A stretch of 64,000 bases of DNA from Plumapathes pennacea (taxonomy: Eukaryota > Cnidaria > Anthozoa > Antipatharia > Myriopathidae): NCBI GenBank assembly GCA_964036295.1, contig OZ038463.1, positions 34,983,295 through 35,047,294 on the forward strand. The letters run 5' to 3'. Position numbers and translations under genes: made by a program. The notes under the pieces are model-generated. The model made no database searches and was not told where the DNA came from. It saw only the letters and a program-made list of their open reading frames with translations. Within the stretch, counting starts at the first letter, position 1. Each line of letters opens with the position of its first letter. Positions 21,901-34,702 of this stretch are shown in pieces.

Positions 21901-24900
21901 GAAATATAATGTCTTCCGTGATCACTGTTTTCTAATTTTCCCTGCCCACCTGCTGGGCCATGAGAACAGGTCCCATAGCTGCTCGATTGCCTAACCAGTG
22001 CCCCACCTTGCACCCCTCTTTTCTGGTGGCCAAATTACGTCATCGCGGGCGCACAGCGCAAGCGCAAAGGTTTGACTCGAAGGAAAACATTTCAAAATGT
22101 CAGCTTCACGACGTAGATTATGGGCGGAAGAAAGGGACTCCTAGTCCCTTAAGAAGGCAAAATGTCAGGGTTGGTGAAGAATCAAATAGTGAAACAACTA
22201 GCAAGGTATTTGCTGATTTTCTGTGCGTTTTCTTCCCGAAAACGGCAAAGCTGGTTGACACCGGTTGGCTCGCACGCGACGTTGGTGACAGTCGATTGAA
22301 GACTAAGTGTGCATTTTAATGCGATTTCTTTCAGGTTCACCAAGAATCTCTCTCCGAACAAAATAAGCGTGAAGTTTATGAAAGGAGAGGGTGAACTGCA
22401 TAACCTCGAACTAAACGAGAAATTCTTGTCAGAACTATTGGAGCTTCCACCCTGGCTTCGCCTCACCAAGGCCGTGTGTAACAAGATCTCTGCGAAGGTA
22501 TGTGTTCATTTCAGATCTGGGAAGACAGTGTAATACAGGCAGTTCGGCTGTTGGCGAGGGTTTCCCGCATAATCGTCGAAAGAGCATTTGAATTGGACAT
22601 CTGAATGTATATTTACTCAAATAGCGGGTTTCGTAATTAATACATCGGGCGTACTTCGAAGGAGTCGTGATGTGCATTAAGCAGTAAAATAAACCGGAGA
22701 AGAAATCGAAAATTGATCAGAAACAACAGAAACAACGGACGAAGTATTAAATCTTTGGTAAATTCTCTTTGGCGACTCATTTCATCGCCTTTGTTCGCAG
22801 CCGCTTTTGTATTTAACCCTGCTCAGAATCTTTTTGTCTGTTGAAAGTTCATTCGGAGTTAATAAAGAGCTTTTAGATTTGTAATAAAGGTGTTGGCTCT
22901 TTTGGGCTATTTTCATTTCTCGCTATTTTCATCTCTCGTTCACAAACGCATGTGTCCCAATGATTATTATAATTTGTTAATCACAAGTGGACTGTGGGGA
23001 CGTTCTTTTATAAAATCATGTTTGTTTTGCAGGTGCTTATTTACAAATTGCCACCACCCCTCCAGGGAAAAAATATGTATAAATAACAGAGAATATAATT
23101 TGTTTGAAAGAAAAAATAATAATTTGCACATTATACTTTTTCTATTTTTATTTAATATTTTTTACTGTAATCTTAGAAATCGATCATTAGTCAAGATATG
23201 TACAAGGTTTTTTTTATCATGAATGTTACTTGCCTGCTTGTATAAGTAAAGTATTTAGCATATTTTTCCCACTTCCAGCCTGCAATACGGTGTCCCTGTT
23301 CAATTCAGGCAAATTTTCATCCAAACTCAAAGGAAAATTTAATACCTGAACTGAATGCAGGGAATGGGCTATCCCACTTCTGGATTTTCACAAAATTACA
23401 TCACAGGGCCAAATTTTACTATTGATGATGTATTAACTGTGATGCAACAGAAATTTATCCAGCATATATATTTTCTGAATTTATACGATATCTACATTTT
23501 TAGATATTAATTGATAAGCAGCAGTTGGTGTCGAACTTTGTAGCATCAATATAGCAACTTGTTCTACAGTAGCTTGATATGCAAACTACATAGTAGAGGT
23601 GATTTTTGCTACAGTTTGATTGTGTCGTGTTCTTCGGATTTTTGCCCATGTTGGTTTCTTGAAGAAAAACATAATTTACACACTCAAGCATCTTGATTTT
23701 AGTTAATCAGTTTTTTATTATTGTTTTTCCTTTCTGTTTTACTTCAGATTCATTGGACAAAACTCAAGACAGACCCAATATGCTTGGTATGTATGCATTT
23801 TACAAGTCAATGGAAACTAGTCCATTGAGAATAATGTCGAACATGTGTACGGATGAGGGTTTGGGGGTGCGGAGATAACGGGCAAGTGAATTAAGTGGCC
23901 AGGAGTGGGAAAATTTGTTTTCTTTTCCGCCTAACCTACTGAACCCTTTCTCTTGTAAATCCCCAAAATTTTGAATCCCATTTTAAAAGATATCAAACCA
24001 GTTTGAAAAAATTAGACTGTGCTCAGATATATTATTGGTATAATATAGCCACCAGTACTTACTGCACGCAGGCTGCACACAAATTAATGTGGGAATTACC
24101 ATTGCTTTTCATGTTGTGAAATTTGGTCTTCAGTTTTTGCATTAGCATTCTTACCCCAAAAGGGATACTGTGATTCAACAACAAATTCTACAAGGTTGAT
24201 TACATCTGTAGTGTACACAGTATGTTTTGTGCTGCATGCTTTATCAATTATTATTTTGAACTCTGTTATTTTTTAACCCTTTCACTTAGTGATCAACTTC
24301 ATTTTTCTCCTTCTGTTTCTCACCAAAAATATATTATATAGTCAGAAGAACTTGGGAAAGAAGTGATTAAGTTATCAGTTCTCACAACATGCATGTATTT
24401 TGAGCTTGTGAGTGAAAAGGCTAAAAAAAAACAGTATTTATATTGAGCTGACTCTTTCATTTGCACTGCGCTGAGTCTGTGTGTTCATGTTTCAGTACTT
24501 GGATCGTGTGGAGGTGGACATGGAGGCAGTGGAATGCGGTGCAAACCCTGCCTCCCATCAGACACGACATACACCACAGCAGCAACCAACGAAGTGAGTC
24601 ACTCAAAATTTTCTAATATTTCTGGGCATGATCAAGTTATAATGTACAAAAAGTTTTGCCTCATGTGCAAGCAAGCATGTACAGTACAAATAACATGTCT
24701 TCCTTGACGACAGCTAACCCCCCCCCACTGATCTGGTTGAAATACCAATTTTCTCAATTCAAAATACTCTTCTTGTGTGAGGAGATGGAGAAAGGTGAAC
24801 TTCACCACTAAGGTCGAATTCTGCCAGTGCAACAAGCAAAGGTACAATACAGAAAGAGCTCTTCTACTGTATATAAAATAGTCATTTTTGAACAATTTCC

Positions 24901-27900
24901 TCATCTTTTAGTACTAGTGTAACTTCTATAACCTCATCGTTTACAAAGTTGCACTCACGAACAGACAGTTGGACAGTGCTGATTGATAATATTCTTCAGA
25001 GAGTAGATTTTTATGGAGACAGTTTCCGAGGGAAATTAGTTTTGCGGGAACCTTATTTTTTATTAGTGCGAATTGTCGGGAAACTGCAAGAATCGCCACA
25101 ATGAGTTTCTGCAAACATTACCAGCCATACGGTCCTACAACTTCTGTTTCTTAGTTAACATTTTTCAAACTTGTAGCTGCATTTGTTGACAGGGAGAAAG
25201 CTACCAATAGGTATGGCTTTGTCGAGAAAGTCGTGGATGGAATGTACGTGCAGATCAACTCTGTCGTCATTTCATTCAAGTCCAGTGGCTTTCAAGCCAG
25301 CTTCCAGATGTCTCGTCTTATAATCCAGAGCACGAATCCAGACTGGAAACCGGAAGACTTGCGTCTGACACGGGTCAAGGACGAACAGCGTGGGGAGGTT
25401 CTCACTTTCAAGGAAATCACGTGGTCGACGCTGAGGATTGATGCCAATGCTCTTTATGACGTAAGCCATTCTGCCTTTCATACACGTAGAGCACTTTTCG
25501 AGTGACTGTCGAGAGCCGAAACCGAAGTAATCACAGAGCCAATCACCGAGGCAAGCAAAACCACGTCCGACAAATTAGAAGAACGACCAAAACCAAAACC
25601 AAGTGACTGCAATATTGGTTTTACCGACCAATCAGCAGTGCGAGAACACGCCATCATCACTTGCTTTCTTGCGTGAGAATATCGCAACCAGGTTTTGCTT
25701 ATTCTCTTGATTGGTCAAGTATGTTGCTAACATTGTTTGGACCAATCAGAAAGCATAGGAAACGGGCAAAACCAATGCAATCACACGATTACTCAAAAAT
25801 AATCGTGAGATTGCTTTGGTTTTGCGTTTTTTGCGCGTTTAGATTGGTCCAAACATAGGGTTTTACATAATGGTATTAAGCAAGCGAACTCCTACGTGCC
25901 CTGTGCTAATAATTACTAACGATGCTCCATTGCTGGTTGCAGGAAAAGGCCAAGAGTCCGGCATCTTCGCCCTTGCGTCTGATCACGAGCCACTCAGCCC
26001 TGCACTTGACAATCAAGAAGCGCCTTGAAGACTGTGCCGTGCTGTCGGCTCGACTAGAGCTCATACTAGACGACATTCTGTGGGTACTAACCCACACTCA
26101 GCTACAGGCCCTCGCGGGCTTTGCGAGCTCCATCAACCAGGCCATGGAGAAGGCCGAGGGCATGAAGGAGCCTGTGGCGAGTGTGCCGGCAGGCCAGGCC
26201 GCTCAACAGCCGCAGTACGTACCGAAGAAAGTTGACAGTCAGAGGGACGGTAGCTCTTTAAACATGCTTTTTAGTCAACATGATGTACCAGAGACTTCTT
26301 ATCACTTGAGAACAGGACAGATTGATTTTCATTTGTGTGACGATTCGGGATTAAGTGCGAAGGAGCGAGATCCTGGAGCTAATGGAGCTATGCACTTTCA
26401 AATGAAGAAACTATCGCTCGATTATTACCCATACCACCTTGCGGGCACCTCTCGGACATGCTGGCCGTGTCACAACGAGGCTTCTCTTGCGCGTGCGTAC
26501 TGGGTAAATCAGTTGTTAAACGCATTCAGGGCGCTCAGGAACAAGCGCTCCGGCTCGGTGTCATCAACACATCACAGAACACACAATGACGTAAGTATTT
26601 GATTCGAGCGCAGAATAGTGCCATTTCTCCCATTTTCTTCTTTCATTTTCTTTGCTCTCGCACTGGTCTAGCCAGATAGAGACTTTACAGCTTGTAAACT
26701 CTGAACGAACGTTTCTCGTCGACTTTCAGGGATCAGCAACTGGCGTGGTTGGCAGAACTGGTAGCACTCAACCCCAGGCCAACTCAGCTATCCCTCCGTC
26801 ACCTCGCCTCCGCTCCAGGGCCCACGTGAGCCCTCTGACGTCACCACAAATTAATCCCAGTCCTCCCGCTAACCAGCGCGTGGGGCATTCGCTATCAAGT
26901 GCGCAGAAGCGGCCTACCTTTATGTACGAGAGTTGCGTGGTCATTCGGTGTGATGACTTTGTTATCAAGCAAGTCACAACTTCGACGACCTCAGGGGAGG
27001 GGGATCCGTTCTTATCGTCTGACAAAAAAGCCTTATACCTCCCCTCTGATATGCCAGCTTTTCAAGTGGACTATACTCATTACTACTATCCTTCAAACAA
27101 CACCTCCCCAGGTACAGTGGTCACATGGTAACCTTAGTTAGCTCCTGTTATACATAAGCTCCCTTTTATTCTTGTAGAGTAAAAAAAAGTGAAAAACATT
27201 TCATAAATGTGTTTTTTCTTAAATTATTCGAAAATTGTTTCCTGAGTGCATTAAGGAACTGAGAGTTGCTCCATAGATTACTAGACTCTAATTTAGTGTC
27301 AGCAGTTGCTGTTGGCATCAGCTTAGGAACTGATGCAAATCTAGCTCTGGCATACGTGTTTGCAGCAAGCTGTGATTGAAAAAAGTGATGACGTCACACT
27401 TTGTCACTGTACTTGTTCACACATATATGGTCGGTAACTAATTTGCTAACATGTATTCACTCCTTAGCTTATTTAACTGATCGTTGCCTTATTCACTCTT
27501 GGTTTAACTTTTTCTCTTTCACCTCTGTGTACTTTCCGTTCACTGGTTTGTTCGCTTATTCATTTTATACTTGCTCACTAGCTTATCTAACTGATCGTTG
27601 CCTTATTCACTCTTGGTTTAACTTTTTCTCTTTCACCTCTGTGTACTTTCCGTTCACTGGTTTGTTCGCTTATTCATTTTATACTTGCTCACTCCTAGAC
27701 TGCGAGCCGTCATTCCTTTTCCCTCCAAGATCGTAGTGCGAGAGCCTATAGCTGCGAGGGAAAAGGAGGGACTGCTGGCAGTCTAGCTCAATCCTCGCTA
27801 ATTGACCTAGTCACTCGTTCTCTCGCCTCTCGCTAGCTTACCTGCGTAGTGACGTTTGTTCTTCTCGTTTATTTTGTTCACAGTCCCAGCCCCGAATTTG

Positions 27901-30900
27901 TTTGTCCAATTGAATCCGATCCAGTTCACGTTTGACGCCACCACGTGTCTCTGGTTCAATAGATTCCTACGCCGTGTACTTGAAAATAAAGTGAGTAATG
28001 AAGTGTATAGTACATGCACAGTGCATGTATCTAGATAAGTAGAAGCACAACGGGCTTCTCAGTAATGCTCATGGCGTAACGAAAAGCTGGTTCCGATTGC
28101 GTGGTTGTTTTTGGTCTTGAGCTCACTTCTTCTCTAATTGCCTCAATGTGGAGTAGAGTACAGGCTTGACCAATGGAAACAGAGGCTTTGTCCGTCAGTG
28201 AACGCACCTTACTTGGTCAACGTGAGCAAAGAATAACACACAAAGATTGTTTACATATTGAATACGAACAATAAATATTTCAAAATTGCGCGTCGCGGTT
28301 AGTGTCCTCGCAGGTTGAGGGAATGGTGTATTTTGGTACCGATACTTGTTGTTAATTATTACTCGATCGTGTGATGAACACTACCAGAACGGTAAAGTCA
28401 GTAAAAAATGCTTGCCTGCAAACAAAACTAAACTTTTTTTTTAAACAAGGGCAACGCTGGTTTACAGTGCATGTACCTTGTAACTTTATATGTCCACTCG
28501 TTCCTTGCAGATCTGGTCAGAAAGTTTTTCACAAGAAACCTCGACTGCACCCTCTCATGTTGACATCAGAGTTGAAGCTCTCATGCCCAAGGTAACCCTA
28601 CTACTTGTGTGAGAAAACGTCATATCTAGAAGTCATTTTTTCAAAACCTCCTGGTTTGAACCCTCTGCTAAATCTCTTACAATCTCTCTGTCATTTCTAT
28701 GACACTGTAGAGGCCCAATTTTCCTGTGTATACTGTATATTGTTGTTGAGCGGAATTATGTTCAGTAACACTAACAATTTCATGAAAAAAAGACAATTGC
28801 TTATTTTATGTTTCTGATGGACCAATTGCTGCCTTGCAAATATTTATGCGACTGCCATGTTGCATCCAAGAACATTAAAATATTTTTGCTCAACAATAGC
28901 TTTTTGTTCCCAGAGGAGCTGCATTTTACTGTTCCTGGCATGCAAACGTGCCTGCCGTGCAAAACCTCTAATGATTCGTGCGTAAACATAATATAAACCG
29001 TCGCATCGTATACTCTTTGCGACTTATTACTTGGATATGGAAAGCGACATTTATGACTGAGAAACATGGAGGTAAAAGACGTAAGGTAATTGAGGAGTTG
29101 ACTGAATTTCAGAACGTGCCCCACTTATCCTTTCAGGTGATCATTCCCTGTCCGAGCGACCCGTGTGCACATTACAGTGACTTGCGACCCCAGGCTCTAC
29201 AGGCCCAAATGTCACAGGCTTCAATGACCAACACTCGGATCGGCGCCAACTCAACGCAGACCGATCTGTTGGTGTTTTTACAGCGATTCAATGCTTCCAA
29301 ACTGTACTCGGACTTCCTCAGTTTTCCCAACTTGCCAGAGGACACACGACCTTTGCCCAATAATATTTGGCTCAACGATTATAGTTTGCTGTCTTCTGGC
29401 CGGGAAGGGGAAAAGCTGATCAACGGAACGTTGGCTGATGTCCTTAAAAACAAACAGCCTGCTCAGGTTAACATTTTTCCTTTTCTTCCTCATTCTGTTT
29501 GTCAATGTTTCTGTCTGTCCGTCCGTCCGTGCGTCCTTCAGCCTCTGTCTCGAAACATGCGAAATTCGTTCTTTCACAAACAAACCAGACACTATATATT
29601 TATTTATTATATAGACACGAGTGTTTTACTGGAAAATATACCGTGCGTAAAATCCATACGAAACTACATCCGGGGCCCGAGTGGCGTATTTTCCATATCC
29701 TCACTAGTGAGGATATCGTTGGCATCATTTCTCGCTTTTGCACGGTTGTTTGTACAATTTCTCGTAAAACACTCGTGTCTAATATAATAAAAAGAAAATT
29801 ACACGGCGGCTTGAAGATACGGATTTTATTTTCTCGTGGTTAAAACAATATTTTACTCACTCGCGAAGCGCTCGTTCGTAAAATATTGTTTTTACCACTC
29901 GAAAATAAAATTCATATCTTCGCGCCGCCGTGTAATATCCTCTATGTCTTTCATGGTTTGCTCCTCAGTTTTACACACGAAATACAACCAATGCTAGTAT
30001 AAGTACAACTACAGTCAAAGTTCTCCTTGCGACCACTCTCGTAAGCGACCAGCTCTAGTTATACGATGACCATTTTGAAACCCCGTTTGAATTGTCACTC
30101 AAACTCTTTGTGTGGTCGCTTACGAGAGACCATTCCTGTAAGCTACCAGCTCTAGTTATACGATGACCATTTTGAAACCCCGTTTGAATTGCCACTCAAA
30201 CTCTTTGTGTGGTCGCTTACGAGAGACCATTCCTGTAAGCGACCAGCTCTAGTTACGACCAATTTTCCGAATTCCCAAGGGGTCCCCTACGAGAGCTTTG
30301 ACTTTAACTGTTATTTTCCCTTTCATGTTTTACTGTAGGTATGGTGTATATCGGCAGAACAGGTGTGGTTGGACTTCTTGCGTATAGACTCTATGGGCAA
30401 CCGGCCGATGCCGTTTGTGGACGCTGTGCCACTCTCCCTTTGGATCTGTACTCCACTACCCGGAGTGGAAAGCGCTCATGAGTCTGAGCCGAGCCCATCC
30501 GATGTGACAGTGCATTCTGGAAAGTCTCCGCCTGCTGTAGTGAGAGAGGAGCTGGGTCAGGTAAGAAAGAGACAGACATATTGGTCAGGCTCACAGAGCG
30601 CTGTGGCTTCAGGCGACCACAAAAATCTCTCACCTGACTTGGTCGCTAGGAGGAAGTTCACGGAGCCGGTTCAACCGCAACTTCTTTCTAACTCTCTTCA
30701 TAATGCCAGTTCAACGCCTGATTTGCAGCGGCCCCCTTCTCAAGGGGAGAATGAGGTTGTTTTCAATCGCCCTGTTGACGGGAGTAATATGAATTGCACA
30801 TTTACCACGGCGGACTCTACAGCTAGACAAGATCGCCCATGTAGCTCCGTTCCTTCATCTCCCCGTCAACGTCGGACAGCCAACTTAAGTAATCAAGCCA

Positions 30901-32771
30901 TGGAGAGCGCAAATGAGGAAAAGAACACGCCACAACCTTGCCTTTCCGACAGTTCATCCCTTCGGTCTCTGCCTGAAAGTGATAGTAGCGGCAGCCAAGA
31001 TGGATTCGTTCTACTGGGGCGTCACCCAAATGGTGCGCCCCCAGCTTACGATGTAGTTGGTGATCTACCACCACCTTACGAGCCCTATCCTCAACAACGA
31101 GGGCCCGTACAAAATGGGCTCCATAGTTCTCCAATTTGTGACGCACCAGAGACCCTCCCACAGGAGGCGCCTTCGTTACCCGAGAAGGTTCCTCTATCCC
31201 CTTCCTCAATTGCGTGTGGTGGTAGTGACATGGATGATCAGGAGGCAATTCCGGCCCAGCAGGCTGGCTTAAGTGTCTTGGTGGCATTGACAGACAGGAT
31301 CAATGTGCGTTTTGATCATTTCCAGCTGATGTTTTTGCTCCGCATGCAAGAAATGTTGGTGAAGACGCAGGAAGAGTTGGAGCGGGAGAATGCCGCGTTT
31401 AGGAGAGAAGCGCAGGGCGAGAGCTCGAGTCCAGCCGTGACGTGTTCTATCCTCACCCAAGATGTTGAGCTTAATGTGATACTGCCTCCAAAACCCGAAG
31501 CCGACACAGCAACTGCGAGTCAAAACACAAGCGCTATAGGCAGTTACCACGAGGTGGACATCTTGTCGGATGGACGTGCCGACTCGCCAGACTCAAATCA
31601 TATTTCCAGACTCGCGCCGGAGAAGGGATCTTCAAGTTCGAAAGAAGCGCTCCTCAGCCCTGGCAGAAACTCAAACTCCAAAGCTCGATCTACTTCCAGT
31701 GCAGAGTCACTCTTGAATTCGAGGCCAGAGTCTGCGCAATCCACTGGTGGGGTCTCGGGCCGAACAAGCTCTGCCTCGATTCCGGACGCGGAGGCCTGGT
31801 CGGGGATTGGTCAAGTCGGCCGACGTGGCAGCGACAGCGGTTCCAGCATTAATCTGGACAGCGGAGTGTCGTTGAAAGATTCAGACGGCAAAAGCAGAAG
31901 GAGAAACTCGAGTGGAAAGAGGGTTGGCATCTTTGCTGTTGAGGGCTCAGGTTTTCACGTGGGTATTCAGCTCAAGGAAGCCGACACAGTGGTTAAAGTC
32001 ACAGGCCAGGAGGTCAAGGTGGACGAACAAGGGACAGTAAACTTAGAAAAGTACCTTAACCAGAAATCCTTACGGACTTCACGTGATAAAGAATCCATGC
32101 CAGTTACTCCGAGTTCTAACCCTGTGGTGCGTGTGAGGGCCGCGTTTGGGCCTGGGGCCAAGCAGCATGAGCTGGGAGGAGAGCGAGGCTTTGCGCTCGT
32201 GAAGCTTACGGGCGTGGCAGCATCACTGTTGATCAGCAGCGTGCAGGGTCTGGCCGAATGCTTTGAAGACGAGCTTGTCCTTCCACCTGTCCCATTTGTG
32301 GTGGAACTCACAAACTCCCGCGTGACGTTCAACAACGACGTTCCGCCTACGCTGCTCTCCGCACCGCCCAGCGTTCCAATAAACGTCGCCGTCGAGGACG
32401 TCCTAATTCGCAGAGATCCGGACGGTCTGATCAGCGTCAAAGCGATCGATACTTGTTCGGGGGTTGACGACACTGATGCTCCGCAGGCCGAGAATGTCAC
32501 GCGGCAGGATTCCATCCGGAGCAGCAGTGAGGTGAGTTTGTCGGACTCAGTCTCCTCGCGGATTGATAGTTTGGAGAACGAGAAGCAGGCGCTGGCGGCG
32601 CAGCTGTCCGTTTCCCGCACTGCTTTGCGGTCCATGCACGATGAACGCCAGGCACTGCTGCACACCGTAGCGAGGCTGCAGCAGGAGCTGTCGATGTCGA
32701 ACCGCGAGCAGGAGAGGATGCAGGAGAAGTTGATCGGTCAACGGCGCGGCGGTACGACCAAGTGGTATTGA
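18905..32771 (+). CDS. BLTP3: BLTP3 / UHRF1BP1-like bridge-like lipid transfer protein (11 exons, 1,532 aa)
   Basis: Exons in continuous phase: 18905-18954, 22335-22497, 23748-23786, 24496-24593, 25193-25460, 25943-26590, 26730-27111, 27884-27990, 28511-28591, 29137-29466, 30339-32771; 4,599 nt with stop TGA. The N-terminus is a chorein-like start (LHKLFGFTKNLSPNKI, GEGELHNLELNE, LPPWLRLTKAVCNK, IHWTKLKTDPICLYLDRVEV). Further family blocks are YGFVEKVVDGMYVQINSVVI, RGEVLTFKEITW, LDDILWVLTHTQLQAL, LYLPSDMPAFQVDYTHYYYP, PNLFVQLNPIQFTF, RPMPFVDAVPLSLWIC, and a C-terminal coiled coil (SRIDSLENEKQALAAQL). Human UHRF1BP1 and UHRF1BP1L (BLTP3A/B) are about 1,440-1,464 aa and move bulk lipid at endolysosomal membrane contacts. 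The size fits, and no broken exon was seen. The one pre-duplication orthologue cannot be assigned to the A or B type. The 50-nt first exon rests on phase and resemblance only. Confidence 0.93.
19547..19957. mobile_element. Inverted-repeat element with poly-G/poly-C ends, in BLTP3 intron 1
   Basis: Left end CCTGGGG... runs into GGGTACTCCCACATATC; right end is TATTGAGTACCCCC followed by a C-run and GGCTCTGAG. The ends are complementary. The interior repeats the phrase TCTTAAACAGGGTATCAAAT and diverged forms (GACAGGGTAGCAAAAT, TTGAATAGGG). It looks like a non-autonomous foldback transposon. It has no coding capacity. Confidence 0.6.
20749..20829. repeat. Short inverted repeat in BLTP3 intron 1
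   Basis: GGTCGTGCCA at the left and TGGCACGACTC at the right bracket about 60 bases of AT-rich DNA. Probably a small MITE. Confidence 0.45.
24273..24424. mobile_element. TTAA-ended MITE, copy in BLTP3 intron 3
   Basis: Starts TTAACCCTTTCACTTAGTGA, continues TCAACTTCATTTTTCTCC and ends GTGAGTGAAAAGGCTAA. Diverged member of the 7252 family. Confidence 0.5.
25486..25690. mobile_element. Partial MITE in BLTP3 intron 5, related to 59942-60282
   Basis: Begins GTAGAGCACTTTTCGAGTGA with CTGTCGA following. The inner part CAGCAGTGCGAGAACACGCC is the reverse complement of sequence in the element at 59942-60282. No matching right end was found. Confidence 0.5.
27463..27690. repeat. Two-copy direct repeat, 114-bp period, BLTP3 intron 7
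   Basis: The block around AACTGATCGTTGCCTTATTC recurs 114 bp downstream almost without change. It makes an open frame with a duplicated peptide, which is a by-product and not an exon. Confidence 0.85.
27694..27787. mobile_element. Short inverted-repeat element, BLTP3 intron 7
   Basis: TAGACTGCGAGCCGTCATTC with TTTTCCCTC is complemented by GAGGGAAAAGGAGGGACTGC and GGCAGTCTAG. A MITE-like structure of about 94 bp. Confidence 0.6.
29606..29790. mobile_element. MITE in BLTP3 intron 10, first of three
   Basis: Ends TTATATAGACACGAGTGTTT and AAACACTCGTGTCTAATATAA are inverted repeats of one another. The interior is AT-rich with no coding capacity. Confidence 0.72.
29798..29936. mobile_element. Near-perfect foldback MITE in BLTP3 intron 10, second of three
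   Basis: ATTACACGGCGGCTTGAAGA at the left and its near-complement TCTTCGCGCCGCCGTGTAAT at the right; the pairing continues inwards (ACAATATTTTACTCACTCGC against TCGTTCGTAAAATATTGT). Almost the whole 139 bp can fold into one hairpin. Confidence 0.8.
30011..30311. mobile_element. Inverted-repeat element with internal 97-bp tandem repeat, third of three
   Basis: Ends ACAGTCAAAGTTCTC and GAGAGCTTTGACTTTAACTG are imperfect inverted repeats. The motif AGCTCTAGTTATACGATGAC starts at 30051 and 30148, with a partial third copy at 30245, so the interior is about 2.3 copies of a 97-bp unit. Each unit includes GTGGTCGCTTACGAGAGACC. Confidence 0.72.
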
Positions 32772-33752
32772 TTTGCAACATGAAGAACAAGAACATTTAC
32801 TCTTCAAGAATGTGCAAGTGCCTACTAGAAATGACGTCATTCCCGTCGTGGTATAGGTATTCTCTTTTTCCTATTCGAATACTGAAGGCGACTTGGAGCT
32901 TCACATGACTCACCTTGTGTGTAATGACGCCATTTCTGCACCTCACAATACGTCATATCCGAGTTGCTCTTTGGCTCCGTTTCAAAACGAGGCCCAGTGG
33001 GAATCCCTTCACATGAATTTTTTTTTTTTTTTGGGGGGGGGGGGGGGGGTCTTAAAAGGAAGCAAAATGACTGTTAGGAGGTCTCACTTGCAAGTGGATT
33101 TGGCCTTCCTGAAAATCAAAACATGGAAGAATAACTTTGCACTGATCCTTGTTTTGCAAACTGCAACTCGGAAATGCCTTATTTCTGAGGTGATGCTTCT
33201 TTTAATCATTAACTAGGAAATGTGACAACACTATCATCGGGAAAAGGTTGGTCGTGTATATCGAGTGGCAACAGTACTTGTATTCAAACCGGTTTAACCA
33301 GTTTTGAATATCTCATTCTGCGCAGCTCATGCCGCGTCCAGTGAAATAACGTGATAGTTGTGAAATGTTGCATTCTGATCATTTTATTAAGCTCTCTTGA
33401 ATTGTATTACAGTGAAATCTCTCTAACACGGACACCCTCGGAACCTGGCCTTGGTGTTTGTCTTATAGGGCGCATTTATATGGGCTTTTTCCGAGATTGT
33501 TTGATCTGGACCTTCTCTCAGTCCAAATTTCTTAAAACCTTCACTAAAACACCACAACAGTTACCATTACCGTAATTATATTTTATTTATCATCTCCGCT
33601 AGTCCGGAATGATCATCTTAAATTTGAATTGCATTAGTCTAGCTGTCATTAAGAGGACAGGTTCGATGAGCATTGCAAAATGTATCTGAAACAATTGTGA
33701 CCTCATTCTAAATAGTTTATTTTAGTTGCATCGATCGTCGTCCGGACATTTC

Positions 33753-33948
33753 TTAACCCTTTCACTCCCAAGATCAAAATGCAGATTCTCCCAACCTTTT
33801 AAGAGGAAAATGTATAAGTGATGTAGTGAGAATTGATAGTTCAATCTGCTGTAATGTGAGCAAGGTATCAAAAGCAAAGTTCTCCTTACTACTGGAGAAA
33901 CTAAAAGAGAAAATTGAAGTTGATCACTCTTGGGAGTGAAAGGGTTAA
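33753..33948. mobile_element. TTAA-ended MITE, best-preserved copy
   Basis: Starts TTAACCCTTTCACTCCCAAG and ends CTTGGGAGTGAAAGGGTTAA: perfect 20-bp terminal inverted repeats that include the TTAA of a piggyBac-type insertion. Family reference copy in this window. Confidence 0.8.
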
Positions 33949-34518
33949 TTGACCTTCGCGCATGTTTGACAGCACTTCATTTGTCTTCAAGAAGCTGTTT
34001 TATTTCCACTGTTTCACTAATGTTCAAAAATGTCTCAATGGAAAAAGGGAATGCAAAGTGAACGTGTGGAGTGTATCGCCGCACGCTGATCGACGCAAGC
34101 CTAGTTAGATTTTATGCTATTTAAATCTTATTGGGAAACCAGTCTAATTATTTTTTATATTTTTCAGCTAGTTAGTTCTGATCCTGGTAGGGTAATTATT
34201 AAAAAGTTACAATAGGGCCAATATACAGACAGATAAAAAAAAGCAAGCTTTGCACTGAAGAATTTAGTATTTTCGACCTCGACAAAATGAGTCGAGAATT
34301 AAATTAACTGAACGGCGGTCTATTTTTTAAATATTATTTTGAGTAAATTATTGGAGCAAATTTGATGTGATGGAAGTTTTTAACACAGACCGAATAAAAC
34401 CGTGCTTTGAAGTGTATCCATGTGCAAGACTCTGGGGGGGGGGGGGGGGGGGTTGATAAAATATGGGCCATTACGGTTTTCGGGCGTCCTTGTCTGGGTA
34501 CAGGTTTTGTAGTTCAGT

Positions 34519-34702
34519 TTAACCTTTTCACTCCGAGGAGTGATCAACTTCAATTTTCTCCTTCAATCTCTAACTGGCAATATATGGTACCGTACGGAGA
34601 ACTTGGCACTTGATCGTTTGCTCAGATGAAAGCTGGTTATACGTTTTACTCTTAAAAGGTTGGGGGGAATCTGCATTTTAAACTTGGGAGTAAAAGGTTT
34701 AA
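34519..34702. mobile_element. TTAA-ended MITE, another copy
   Basis: Starts TTAACCTTTTCACTCCGAGG, contains GTGATCAACTTCAATTTTCT and ends TTGGGAGTAAAAGGTTTAA. Confidence 0.65.

Noticed and set aside
26730..26826. Alternative frame in BLTP3 exon 7 beginning DQQLAWLAELVALNPRPTQL
   Set aside because: It looks protein-like but stops soon after; the chosen frame leads to the conserved SCVVIRCDDF and YYYP blocks and fits the phase of both neighbouring exons.
27401..27736. 111-codon frame with a duplicated peptide
   Set aside because: Produced by the 114-bp intronic direct repeat and a MITE; it has no domain and interrupts no BLTP3 exon.
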